A DNA stretch of 26,152 nucleotides from WHSW01 sp036794585 (GCA_036794585.1 DAIRGH010000035.1:1-26152), one strand, 5' to 3'; positions 1 through 7,273 are shown, counted from the stretch's first letter. Notes: generated from the letters alone by a model not told the origin. Made by a program: numbers and translations.

Positions 1-93
1 CCGGCATGCGCTTCGCCCGCCGGCCACGCCCAGCTCGGTCCCGCGCGCCCCCGCGCGCACGAGCCCGTGGAATCAATCATCTGGGAGATCTGA
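1..93 (+). other. possible 3' tail of an upstream reading frame
   Basis: The frame shared with gyrA is open from base 1 to a TGA at 91-93 that directly abuts the gyrA GTG. Third codon positions in this frame are mostly G or C, as expected for a gene here. In many actinobacteria gyrB sits directly upstream of gyrA, so this could be a gyrB end. The last residues (VESIIWEI) do not resemble the usual GyrB terminus that ends in LDI, so I do not assign it. It could equally be an untranslated leader. Only 30 codons are visible, so confidence is low. Confidence 0.2.
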
Positions 94-2631
94 GTGGAGG
101 GTTCACTGGACGCACTGACCGGACGGATCGAGGAGCGCGACCTCACCCAGGAGATGCGCTCCTCCTATCTCGATTACGCGATGAGCGTGATCGTCGGCCG
201 GGCGCTGCCCGACGTGCGCGACGGCTTCAAGCCGGTGCACCGGCGCGTGCTCTACGCGATGCACGACCTGGCGCTGCAGCCCAACCGGCCGTACCGCAAG
301 TGCGCCTTCATCGTCGGCGAAGTGATGGGTAAGTACCACCCGCACGGCGACTCGGCGATCTACGACACGCTCGTGCGCATGGCGCAGGAGTTCTCGCTGC
401 GCTATCCGCTCGTCGACGGCCAGGGCAACTTCGGCTCGATCGACGACGACCCGGCAGCGGCGATGCGCTACACCGAGGCGCGGCTCGCCCGGCTGGCGAC
501 CGAGATGCTGCGCGACATCGACGCGGACACGGTCGACTTCGGGCCCAACTACGACGAGTCGCAGTCCGAGCCGCTGGTGCTGCCGGCCCGCTTCCCCAAC
601 CTCCTCGTCAACGGCTCCTCGGGGATTGCGGTCGGGATGGCGACCAACATCCCGCCGCACAACCTCAGCGAGTCGATCGGGGCGGTCAAGGCCTACATCG
701 ACAACCCCGAGATCGACCTCGCCGGCCTGATGGAGCACATCAAGGGCCCCGACTTCCCGGGCGGCGGGATGATGAGCATGGAGGGCATCCGTGACGCCTA
801 CGCCTCCGGGCGCGCCTCGGTCAAGGTGCGCGCCCGCGCCCATGTCGAGCCGCTCAAGGGCGGCAAGGAGGCGATCATCGTCTCCGAGCTGCCGTTCATG
901 GTCAAGAAGGGCGGCGACGGGGGCCTGATCACCAAGATCGCCGACCTCGTCCGCGAGAAGAAGATCAACGGGATCTCCGATCTTCGCGACGAGTCCGACC
1001 GCTCCGGGATGCGGCTTGTGATCGAGCTCAAGCGCGGCGGCGACCCGCCGGAGGTGGTGCTCAACCAGCTCTACAAGCACACCCAGATGCAGACGAGCTT
1101 CGGCGTCAACATGGTCGCGCTCGTCGACAACGTGCCGCGAACGCTCTCGCTCAAGGAGCTGATCGAGCACTACGTCTCCCACCAGCGCGAGGTGGTCACC
1201 CGGCGCACCCAGCACCAGCTCCGCCAGGCCGAGGCGCGGGCCCACATCCTCGAGGGGCTGCTGATCGCGCTCGACAACCTCGACGCGGTGATCGAGCTGA
1301 TCCGCGGCTCCGCCGACACCGACGCCGCCCGCGACGGCCTGATGGAGAAGTTCGAGCTCACCGAGATCCAGGCGCAGGCGATCCTCGACATGCGCCTCGC
1401 CCGGCTCACCGCGCTCGAGTCCGACAAGGTCCGCGAGGAGCACGCCGAGCTGGTCAAGCGGATCGCCGAGCTGCGCGCGATCCTCGGCGACCCGGCACGC
1501 ATCGACGCCCTGGTCGTCGAGGAGCTGGACGAGGTCGACTCCCGCTACGGCGACGAGCGGCGCACGGAGCTCACCCACTTCGAGGGCGACATGAACATCG
1601 AGGACATGATCGCCGACCAGCAGATGGTGATCTCGATCACCCACTCCGGCTACGTCAAGCGGCTGCCGCTGGCGACCTACCGCCAGCAGCGCCGCGGCGG
1701 TATCGGGGTGATGGGGATGGACATGAAGGAGGGCGACTACATCGAGCATCTGCACATCTGCTCGACCCACGACTTCCTGCTCTTCTTCACCAACCGCGGC
1801 AAGGTCTACCGGCTCAAGGTCTACGAGCTGCCGGAGGGCTCGCGGACGTCGAAGGGCCGGGCGCTGGTCAACGTGCTGCCGCTGCGCGACGGCGAGAAGG
1901 TGATGGCCGTGATCCCGACGCGCGACTTCGAGGAGGGCAAGTACCTGGCCTTCGCGACCGCCAAAGGGCAAGTCAAGAAGACCGAGTTCACCGCCTACAA
2001 CACGCCCATCCGCGCCGACGGGATCATCGCGATCAAGGTCCGCGACGGCGACGAGCTCGTCGGCGTCAACCTCACCACCGGCGACGACGATCTGCTGCTC
2101 GTCTCGAAGTCGGGCCATGCGTCGCGCTTCTCCGAGAAGGCGGTGCGGCCGATGGGTCGCGACACCTCAGGCGTCAAGGGCATGAACGTCGCCGGCAAGA
2201 TCGGCAAGGAGCCAAACCGGGTGCTGGCGATGGACATCGCCCGCGACGATGCCGAGCTCTTCGTCGTCACCGAGAACGGCTACGGCAAGCGCACGGCGGT
2301 CTCCGAGTACCCGGTCAAGGGCCGCGGCACCAAGGGCGTGCTGACGATCAAGCTGACGGCAAAGAAGGGCGGCCTGGCCGGCGCGCTCACGGTGCGCGAG
2401 CACCAGGACCTGCTGTTCATCTCCCAGTACGGGATGGTCCAGCGGACCAACGCCGGCGGCATCTCGCAGATGGGCCGCGCGACCCAGGGCGTCCGGGTGA
2501 TGAACATGAAGGATGACGACTTCGTCAGCGCCGTCGCCCTCGTGGTCGAGTCCTCGGCCGACGTCGCCGAGGAGGCCGAAGAGGTCGCCGAGGCCGCCGC
2601 CGAGGGCGCCAAGCCGGCGAAGAAGAAGTAG
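94..2631 (+). CDS. gyrA: DNA gyrase subunit A
   Basis: Breakage-reunion subunit of DNA gyrase (A2B2 with GyrB), which introduces negative supercoils using ATP. The 845 residues match the family's usual length. The GTG start is preceded by GGGAG at 83-87, six bases upstream, and the N-terminus runs into the conserved MRSSYLDYAM block. The catalytic tyrosine is Tyr126 in AAAMRYTEAR. The quinolone-resistance region around residues 81-91 reads YHPHGDSAIYD and keeps the serine (S87) and aspartate (D91) typical of sensitive enzymes. The GyrA box QRRGGIG at 532-538 opens the C-terminal beta-pinwheel and separates GyrA from ParC. The last about 25 residues are an Ala/Glu-rich tail ending in lysines. 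The following gene starts 13 bases downstream. Assignment to GyrA is secure. Confidence 0.97.
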   Translation: MEGSLDALTGRIEERDLTQEMRSSYLDYAMSVIVGRALPDVRDGFKPVHRRVLYAMHDLALQPNRPYRKCAFIVGEVMGKYHPHGDSAIYDTLVRMAQEFSLRYPLVDGQGNFGSIDDDPAAAMRYTEARLARLATEMLRDIDADTVDFGPNYDESQSEPLVLPARFPNLLVNGSSGIAVGMATNIPPHNLSESIGAVKAYIDNPEIDLAGLMEHIKGPDFPGGGMMSMEGIRDAYASGRASVKVRARAHVEPLKGGKEAIIVSELPFMVKKGGDGGLITKIADLVREKKINGISDLRDESDRSGMRLVIELKRGGDPPEVVLNQLYKHTQMQTSFGVNMVALVDNVPRTLSLKELIEHYVSHQREVVTRRTQHQLRQAEARAHILEGLLIALDNLDAVIELIRGSADTDAARDGLMEKFELTEIQAQAILDMRLARLTALESDKVREEHAELVKRIAELRAILGDPARIDALVVEELDEVDSRYGDERRTELTHFEGDMNIEDMIADQQMVISITHSGYVKRLPLATYRQQRRGGIGVMGMDMKEGDYIEHLHICSTHDFLLFFTNRGKVYRLKVYELPEGSRTSKGRALVNVLPLRDGEKVMAVIPTRDFEEGKYLAFATAKGQVKKTEFTAYNTPIRADGIIAIKVRDGDELVGVNLTTGDDDLLLVSKSGHASRFSEKAVRPMGRDTSGVKGMNVAGKIGKEPNRVLAMDIARDDAELFVVTENGYGKRTAVSEYPVKGRGTKGVLTIKLTAKKGGLAGALTVREHQDLLFISQYGMVQRTNAGGISQMGRATQGVRVMNMKDDDFVSAVALVVESSADVAEEAEEVAEAAAEGAKPAKKK

Positions 2632-2644
2632 ACCCGGGCGCGAG

Positions 2645-3322
2645 ATGCGACCGGTGGCGATCTCGGTCGTGCTGCTGGCCCTCCTGCCCGCTGGGGCGGC
2701 TGCCGCGCCGACGCTGTCCCGCAGCTCATTCGATCCCGGCCAGCTGGTGCTGCAGATACCCAGCGTCGCCGGCGAGAGCCGCTACTACTCCGTTGACGCC
2801 GGCTCCCAGCTCGTCTTCAGGCCGAACCCCGACGATCCGCCCCCGGTCGAGCCGTGGACGATCAGCGCACCGGACTGCCAGCAGAACCAGCAGACCGGCG
2901 ACGTGACCTGCTCAGCGCCGGTGACGTCTCTGGTGCTGGGCACGGAGGACGGAGACGAGGGATTCAACGTCACCCGCGTCTCGTTTCCGCTCCTCGCGAC
3001 GCTGGGCGGCGGCACGGATTTCATCGGCGGCGGGGTCGGCGACGACGTCATCGATGCTGGTGCCGGCATCGACTTGGTGGACGGCGACAAGGGCGACGAC
3101 CGCGTCATCGGCGGCCCCGACGACGACGACCTCTTCGGAGGCCCCGGCCGCGATCGGATCGACGGCGGCCTCGGCAGCGACAGGATGTTCGGCGAGGCCG
3201 GGTTGGACCGGCTACTGGCGCGCGACGACACGGTCGACAGACGAATCAATTGTGGCGCGGGCAACGACCGCAAGGAGCGCGCCAAGGTCGATCCGGGCGA
3301 TCCGCGTGCCGGAAGCTGCTGA
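2645..3322 (+). CDS. secreted RTX-like calcium-binding repeat protein
   Basis: A 225-residue protein with an N-terminal signal peptide (MRPVAISVVLLALLPAGAAAA, likely cut after the alanine run). Residues about 121-190 hold degenerate nonapeptide repeats of the GGxGxD type (GGGVGDD, GDKGDD, GGPGRD, GGLGSD), the pattern of hemolysin-type parallel beta-roll calcium-binding domains. Four cysteines, at 78 and 89 before the repeats and at 203 and 225 after them, suggest two disulfides in an exported protein. I chose the ATG 13 bases after the gyrA stop because it gives an intact signal peptide; a longer in-frame extension from 2513 would overlap gyrA and bury that signal. No secretion ATPase or protease is nearby, so export is presumably by Sec. 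Proteins of this style are common in Thermoleophilia, but I know of no defined function. The beta-roll assignment is fairly firm and the role is unknown. Confidence 0.78.
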   Translation: MRPVAISVVLLALLPAGAAAAPTLSRSSFDPGQLVLQIPSVAGESRYYSVDAGSQLVFRPNPDDPPPVEPWTISAPDCQQNQQTGDVTCSAPVTSLVLGTEDGDEGFNVTRVSFPLLATLGGGTDFIGGGVGDDVIDAGAGIDLVDGDKGDDRVIGGPDDDDLFGGPGRDRIDGGLGSDRMFGEAGLDRLLARDDTVDRRINCGAGNDRKERAKVDPGDPRAGSC

Positions 3323-3328
3323 CGGCGC

Positions 3329-4273
3329 TCAGTCGTAGCGGTCGAGCAGCCGGCCGATGGTGCGCACCATCGGCGGGTCGCGAAAGGCGTTGTAGGAAAA
3401 GATGAACCACCGATCGCTCTGCGGCACGGTGCGCACGCACTCCGGGAAGAGCGCCGGATACGAGACCCGGAAGCCGTACGCGAGCTGCTGCGCGGCGCGA
3501 TGCCTGATCAGCTTCTGGCGCCGCGCGGTGCTGAACTCCTGGATGAAGCGGCAGCCTCCGCCGCGGGGCTTGCCCGGGTCATTGTGGACGTGGTAGACGA
3601 TCGGCTTGTCGGCCGACAGCCGCCGTACCTCGCCCAGGTTGAGCTTGAGGTGAAAGTCCTGCACCGAGTAGAAGTCGGCGGTCATGGGCAACGGTCTTCG
3701 TTTTTCCAAGCCGAAGACGTTGCCGCCGATCCACTCCCCGTGCTCGTGAGCGCTGACGATCGCGGCCCGGATCATCCGCGGGCGCTTCTGAAACGCCCTC
3801 GAGAAGAAGTCGAGAAACCAGCCGTCGTTGTCCAGCCTCGACCGGACCTTGTCCATCATCCGCAGCAGCCGCTTCCCGTTCCGGTACTGCCGCGCATTCA
3901 GCGTGACGTCGAACTCGGCCCCCGGGCTCGTGGCCTGGACGATGCCGGTGATCATGCGCCAAGCGCGAACCTCCTCGGGATTGGGATGCTGACCCTCGCG
4001 GTAGCGGATCAGGCCGCTGACCCAGCTGGGCCGCAGGCTCGCGAGCGCACGGCCGATCTTCACGGAGTTCGAGTTGCGGACCGTCGCGATCCGGCCGTGG
4101 TGCACGCGCGCCGAGACGATCCGCGAGAGCTGCTGCGGAAATGTCTGAAAGGCGCCGTCGGCCGTCGACCCCCGGCCGGGATCGGTCGAGACGAGCAGGC
4201 CGCCGACGACCAGCACCAAAACGGCAGCCGCCCAGCCCGCCCGCCAGCCTCCCCTCGACGACTGCCTGCGCAT
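3329..4273 (-). CDS. membrane-anchored or secreted protein of unknown function
   Basis: A 314-residue protein with a basic N-terminus followed by one hydrophobic segment (about residues 12-30, WAAAVLVLVVGGLLVS) with no clear cleavage site, so it is probably a signal anchor with an exported body. I do not recognise the family. The body alternates hydrophobic strands and helices; strand-like blocks ending in polar residues (PSWVSGLIRY, AEFDVTLNA, RAAIVSAHEHGEW, DKPIVYHVHNDP, RWFIFSYNAF) hint at a TIM-barrel hydrolase-like fold, which is only an inference. Histidine- and acid-rich spots (SAHEHGEW, YHVHNDP) would suit an active site. Two cysteines lie in the C-terminal third. A -10-like CATACT seven bases before the ATG suggests a leaderless transcript of its own rather than co-transcription with the upstream membrane-protein gene. 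It converges with the RTX-like gene, leaving six bases between stops. Confidence 0.72.
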   Translation of the reverse strand: MRRQSSRGGWRAGWAAAVLVLVVGGLLVSTDPGRGSTADGAFQTFPQQLSRIVSARVHHGRIATVRNSNSVKIGRALASLRPSWVSGLIRYREGQHPNPEEVRAWRMITGIVQATSPGAEFDVTLNARQYRNGKRLLRMMDKVRSRLDNDGWFLDFFSRAFQKRPRMIRAAIVSAHEHGEWIGGNVFGLEKRRPLPMTADFYSVQDFHLKLNLGEVRRLSADKPIVYHVHNDPGKPRGGGCRFIQEFSTARRQKLIRHRAAQQLAYGFRVSYPALFPECVRTVPQSDRWFIFSYNAFRDPPMVRTIGRLLDRYD

Positions 4274-4280
4274 CGGCCGC

Positions 4281-4286
4281 AGTATG
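4281..4286 (-). promoter_or_regulatory. -10-like element, leaderless start
   Basis: Read on the minus strand this is CATACT, seven bases before the ATG at 4273, which would put transcription initiation at or next to the start codon. No Shine-Dalgarno sequence is present between them. No convincing -35 hexamer is visible. It lies in the 21-base gap after the stop of the upstream minus-strand gene. Confidence 0.4.
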
Positions 4287-4294
4287 TCGAGGCG

Positions 4295-5329
4295 CTACGC
4301 GGTCGCGGGTGCCGGCTCGAGGCAGTCGCCGAGAGTGGCGGTCGATGCATGTGCCGCCTCGGGCGCCTCGCCGAGCTTGCGGCGCAGCGAGCCGAAGGCC
4401 GTGATCCCGAGGATCGCCGGGACGCCGAGCTGGAATGCGCGATAGCCGATCACGGCGGCGGCGGCGATTGCGACCGGGGTGCCGAGCAGGCTGAAGGTCA
4501 GGATCAGGCCGCCGTCGGTGCCGCCGACGCCCCCGGGCAGGGGGACGAGGCCGCCGAGCTGGCCCACCGCGTAGGCGAGCACGAAGACGCCGATCGAGGG
4601 CGCACCGCCGCCGAACGCCGCGAACACCGCCGCCAGCGCCAGCACGTCGAGAGCCATGTAACCGATCGCGCCGAGGACGATCAGGGGGCGGCCCGAGCCC
4701 AGCAGCGAGATCGCATCGCGAATGCCGTCGGCGGCGTAACCGCGGCCCTTGGCGATTGCCCGGCGAATCCTGCCCGTCGAGCCGGCTTCGGCGCCGTCGA
4801 GCAGCCGCGGCGAAAGTGCGATCGCGGCCAGCGCCGCGGCCGCGAGGACGGCCGGGATCACCGCGGTGGCCAGCGCGACCTCGCCTGGAAGCAGCCCGAG
4901 CCCGAGGCCGAGCCCGGCGAAGATCACGGCGGCGAAGTTGACCGAGCTGGTGATCAGAAAGAAGGCGACCGTACGGCGGCCGATTCGCTCGGCCGGCATC
5001 CCGATCCCGTTCAGCGCCCAGGCACCGAGCGCGAGCCCGCCGGCGCCGCCGGTGGGCAGCAGCACGTTCGCCGCCTGCTCGGCCATCCCGACCTCGTAGG
5101 AGAAGCGCCACGACAGGCGCTGGCTGAAGACGCCCCGGAAGGCGGCGACGAACGCGAGGCAGGATCCGATCTCGAGGGCGGCGGCGAGCGCGATCAGGGC
5201 GGGATCGGCGCCGGTGAGGCGCTCGCGCAGGTCGCCGAGACCCGGCAGCGCGAAGATCGCGCCGACGATCAGCGCAAGAAACACCCCGACCTCGATCAGG
5301 CGGCGTCCATTCCAACCCTGGAGTTCCAT
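4295..5329 (-). CDS. LPG synthase TM-domain (UPF0104) family membrane protein
   Basis: A polytopic membrane protein of 344 residues, related to the flippase-like transmembrane half of lysylphosphatidylglycerol synthase. Two family signatures are visible: NVLLPTGGAGGLALG in the first half and GGLVPLPGGVGGTDGGL in the second half, both in glycine-rich membrane loops, among about eight hydrophobic segments. There is no C-terminal aminoacyl-transferase domain, so it probably moves a lipid or a lipid-linked compound rather than making lysyl-PG. The frame is open further upstream, but I place the start at the ATG at 5329 because GGAGG at 5334-5338 sits four bases before it and the first membrane segment follows shortly after. 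Starts around 5371-5377 would add a polar leader (MRMNRKDADRVVGGE) with poorer ribosome-binding sequence. Substrate is unknown. Confidence 0.85.
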   Translation of the reverse strand: MELQGWNGRRLIEVGVFLALIVGAIFALPGLGDLRERLTGADPALIALAAALEIGSCLAFVAAFRGVFSQRLSWRFSYEVGMAEQAANVLLPTGGAGGLALGAWALNGIGMPAERIGRRTVAFFLITSSVNFAAVIFAGLGLGLGLLPGEVALATAVIPAVLAAAALAAIALSPRLLDGAEAGSTGRIRRAIAKGRGYAADGIRDAISLLGSGRPLIVLGAIGYMALDVLALAAVFAAFGGGAPSIGVFVLAYAVGQLGGLVPLPGGVGGTDGGLILTFSLLGTPVAIAAAAVIGYRAFQLGVPAILGITAFGSLRRKLGEAPEAAHASTATLGDCLEPAPATA

Positions 5330-5487
5330 CTCTCCTCCGACTACGCGATCCGCGTCCTTGCGGTTCATCCTCATGTTCCCAGGGTTTCTCAATTCGATCA
5401 ACTGGTGGGTGAGACCGGTCACGCGAGCGATATTCATCGCCCGCGTCTGCTTCAATCGACGGACCAGAGAAAGGAGGTGGTCCGACG

Positions 5488-5532
5488 TTGAGTGAAAGTT
5501 CTTTCGGGACCCTGGAGGTGCGGGGCCGCTAG
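5488..5532 (+). CDS. candidate 14-codon leader peptide ORF
   Basis: A TTG-initiated ORF encoding 14 residues (MSESSFGTLEVRGR) and ending in TAG. It lies ten bases after GGAGG in the most extensive Shine-Dalgarno sequence of the window. The spacing is somewhat long and the start is TTG, so translation is not certain. An inverted repeat inside it (GAAAG 5494-5498 / CTTTC 5501-5505) and the GGGACC at 5506-5511 mean the coding sequence could also fold. A second GGAGGTG at 5514-5520 lies near its end. No codon run points to amino-acid attenuation. The same frame stays open after the TAG, but that continuation runs through the terminator and is probably not a gene. Confidence 0.35.
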   Translation: MSESSFGTLEVRGR

Positions 5533-5690
5533 TCGGCCGCCTCGCCCGATCGGCGGGTGACCGCCGTTACGGACGGGCAGCGTGCGAGCCGCCTGGCGGA
5601 TTCCAACCCCAGGCACCGGCGGATCAGACCGGCCGGGACTTGTCCCACCCGGCCGCGGATTGGCGCGATCCGCTCGAAATCGCACCTTGG

Positions 5691-5722
5691 AGGGCCGCCT
5701 CTCGGGGCGGCCCTTCGCTTTT
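5691..5722 (+). terminator. rho-independent terminator
   Basis: A 9-bp perfect stem (AGGGCCGCC / GGCGGCCCT) with a six-base loop TCTCGG, followed by TTCGCTTTT. This is the clearest intrinsic terminator in the window. It ends the 5461-5722 transcript and lies 65 bases before the -10 element of the SDR gene, insulating the two. Confidence 0.85.
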
Positions 5723-5786
5723 CGGAATATGGCGCCTCAACAGCGGCGCACCTCCGCTTCGGCCTCCGGCCTCCGCGATCGGCGGA

Positions 5787-5792
5787 TAGGCT
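5787..5792 (+). promoter_or_regulatory. -10 element, leaderless start of SDR gene
   Basis: TAGGCT fits the TAnnnT -10 pattern. Its end is six bases before the GTG at 5799, so transcription would begin at the start codon itself. No Shine-Dalgarno sequence precedes the GTG. A 7-bp tandem duplication (GGCCTCC twice, 5761-5774) lies in the -35 region in place of a recognisable -35 hexamer. Confidence 0.5.
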
Positions 5793-5798
5793 GGCGGC

Positions 5799-6668
5799 GT
5801 GGAGCAGCTTCGGGGGGGAAACGCGCTCGTCACCGGCGCAGCCGGGGGCCTCGGCCACTACATCGCGCGAGCGCTCGCCGCCGAGGGCGTCAACCTGATC
5901 CTCAGCGACCTGCCCGTGGCGTCGGTCGACGATCTCGCCGCGGAGCTCGAGCCTCGGGGCATCAAGGTCGAGTGGGTGCCCGGCGACCTGACCGACACCG
6001 CCGCGATCGAGGACCTCGCGACCGCCGCTGAGGAGGCGATCGGCCCGCTCGACATCCTGGTCAACAACGCCGGTGTCGAGTTCGCCAACAGCTTTCTCGA
6101 GGCGACCCGGGACGAGCTCGAGACGATCACGTCGATCAACCTGCTCGCGGTCATGGAGTTGACCCGGGTCGTATTGCCCGGAATGCTCGCGCGCCGCCGC
6201 GGCCACGTCGTCAACATCGCCTCGATCGCGGGCAAGATTGCCTCCCCCTACCTGGCGTCGTATGCGGCCACCAAGCATGGAGTGGTCGGCTTCACGCACT
6301 CGCTGCGCGCCGAGTTCGGCCCGAGGCCGGTCGGTTTCACCGCGATCTGCCCAGTCTTCATCAGCCGGGTGGGGATGTACGGGCGGCTCGAGAACCTGGT
6401 CCCGGACCCGCCGCGCGAGCTCTCGACGAAGCCGCCCGAGGCCGTCGGGGACGCGGTGGTGAAGGGGATTCGCGACAACCGTGCCGAGATCTTGGTCGCG
6501 AACGCGATGACGAGGGTCGGCGGATGGATCAGCGCGGCCGCGCCACAGACCTTCACCCGCCTTGCGCACAATCAGCGCATGCTCGACTACGCCGAGCGCT
6601 TCGCCAAGGCACGTGGGCAGCTCGACGAGCAGGAGCCCGCCGAGCTGCACCGCACCTCAGGCTCCTAG
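5799..6668 (+). CDS. short-chain dehydrogenase/reductase (SDR)
   Basis: A classical SDR of 289 residues, a cytosolic NAD(P)-dependent oxidoreductase with a Rossmann fold. Visible elements in order: the cofactor-binding TGAAGGLG at 12-19; Asp37 at the end of the second strand, which favours NAD(H) over NADP(H); NNAG at 89-92; Asn114; and the catalytic Ser142, Tyr155 and Lys159 (ASIAG...YAATK). The usual PG after the sixth strand is altered to PVFISR. A C-terminal extension of about 40 residues (from about 250) follows the core and contains a partly amphipathic stretch, perhaps for oligomerisation or membrane contact. The GTG start is supported by a -10 element placed for a leaderless mRNA. Its stop overlaps the stop of the convergent HNH gene within CTAG. 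The substrate cannot be told from sequence; lipid or alcohol/ketone substrates are typical of the family. Confidence 0.9.
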   Translation: MEQLRGGNALVTGAAGGLGHYIARALAAEGVNLILSDLPVASVDDLAAELEPRGIKVEWVPGDLTDTAAIEDLATAAEEAIGPLDILVNNAGVEFANSFLEATRDELETITSINLLAVMELTRVVLPGMLARRRGHVVNIASIAGKIASPYLASYAATKHGVVGFTHSLRAEFGPRPVGFTAICPVFISRVGMYGRLENLVPDPPRELSTKPPEAVGDAVVKGIRDNRAEILVANAMTRVGGWISAAAPQTFTRLAHNQRMLDYAERFAKARGQLDEQEPAELHRTSGS

Positions 6669-7273
6669 ACCGGCAGCAGGTAAGGCTCCCACGCCAGGGG
6701 GATGCGCGGCGCCGCGATCCTGATGAACACGGTGGGTCCCGGCGCCTTTGGCCGCGAGCTCGGATGCATCCGCGCCTCGTGCGGCGTCCGGCTGCCCTTC
6801 TTGCGGTTGCACGGCGCGCACGAGGCGACGATGTTCTCCCACACCGACTCGCCCCCACGGCTGCGCGGGATCACGTGGTCGACCGTGAGGCTGGTCGCCT
6901 CGTGGCCGCAGTACTGGCAGGTGTAGGCGTCGCGGGCGAGCACCGCCTTGCGGGTGATCTTGCGCCGGTGCACGTCGCGCGGGATGCGCACGTAGCGGAT
7001 CAGCCGGATCACGCAGGGTCGGTCGAGCGTGAGGCGCTCGGAATGAAGCGCGCCCTCGCTGCGCTCGATCATCTCGGCACGCGACTTCAGCACCAGGACG
7101 GCGGCGCGGCGCACGGTGCAGACGTTGATCGGCTCGTAGCTGGCGTTCAGCACGAGCACCCGCCCCGAGGAGTGCGTCCTGACATGACCGTTGACGGCCT
7201 TGATCGGCTTAGGCCCTCCCGTCCGCAGCGCGAGCGGGAGACCGTCTACCTCGGGGTCAGCGAGGTCCTCCAT
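6665..7273 (-). CDS. HNH endonuclease
   Basis: A 202-residue protein with a C-terminal HNH nuclease domain. The CQYCG knuckle, SLTVDHVIPRSRGG, the WENIVASCAPCNRKKG block and a second CxxC give the full beta-beta-alpha metal finger with a structural zinc. The N-terminal half contains VLVLNASYEPINVCTVRRA, a signature of a stand-alone HNH family found across actinobacteria and cyanobacteria as a core gene rather than on mobile elements. Biological role is not established; DNA processing or repair is the usual assumption. The frame is open further upstream into pheA; I use the ATG at 7273 because a TACAAT -10 element lies ten bases before it and the remaining extension is arginine-rich shadow of the upstream gene. 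It is 37 bases downstream of the pheA stop and convergent with the SDR gene. Confidence 0.88.
   Translation of the reverse strand: MEDLADPEVDGLPLALRTGGPKPIKAVNGHVRTHSSGRVLVLNASYEPINVCTVRRAAVLVLKSRAEMIERSEGALHSERLTLDRPCVIRLIRYVRIPRDVHRRKITRKAVLARDAYTCQYCGHEATSLTVDHVIPRSRGGESVWENIVASCAPCNRKKGSRTPHEARMHPSSRPKAPGPTVFIRIAAPRIPLAWEPYLLPV

Larger units (their letters stand above)
5461..5722 (+). ncRNA. candidate structured small RNA or leader transcript
   Basis: This gene-free stretch contains a compact set of RNA signals. Bases 5461-5466 (GGACCA) pair perfectly with 5478-5483 (TGGTCC), placing AGAAAGGAGG in an 11-base loop. Bases 5468-5483 read AGAAAGGAGGTGGTCC, which matches the reverse complement of the canonical 16S rRNA 3' tail at 15 of 16 positions. 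A 14-codon ORF follows (5488-5532), and the stretch ends in a strong intrinsic terminator (5691-5722). A second GGACC at 5507-5511 can compete for the GGTCC at 5479-5483. The next gene has its own promoter beyond the terminator, so this looks like a separate short transcript. No clear promoter is visible upstream; TATTCA at 5431-5436 and TTCAAT at 5451-5456 are weak candidates. I cannot assign it to a known RNA family. Confidence 0.45.

Noticed and set aside
103..2118. 671-codon open frame on the minus strand opposite gyrA
   Set aside because: Shadow of gyrA: its composition mirrors GyrA codons, it has no recognisable domain, and the plus-strand protein is unambiguous.
3500..5491. 663-codon plus-strand open frame
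   Set aside because: It spans two minus-strand genes and the gap between them, is an Arg/Ala/Gly-rich low-complexity translation, and is explained by GC-rich antisense openness.
5671..5690. tRNA-like T-arm sequence (GCTCGAAATCGC)
   Set aside because: No acceptor or anticodon stems can be built around it; it is not a tRNA.
5557..5898. Open frame continuing in phase after the 14-codon ORF stop
   Set aside because: It runs through the intrinsic terminator and into the SDR gene in another frame. A real protein is unlikely, though its first part overlaps the candidate RNA.
6665..7273. HNH gene as a sign of a mobile intron, prophage or toxin
   Set aside because: No phage, intron or transposase genes are nearby, and the NASYEP-type HNH family is a stable chromosomal gene in many actinobacteria.
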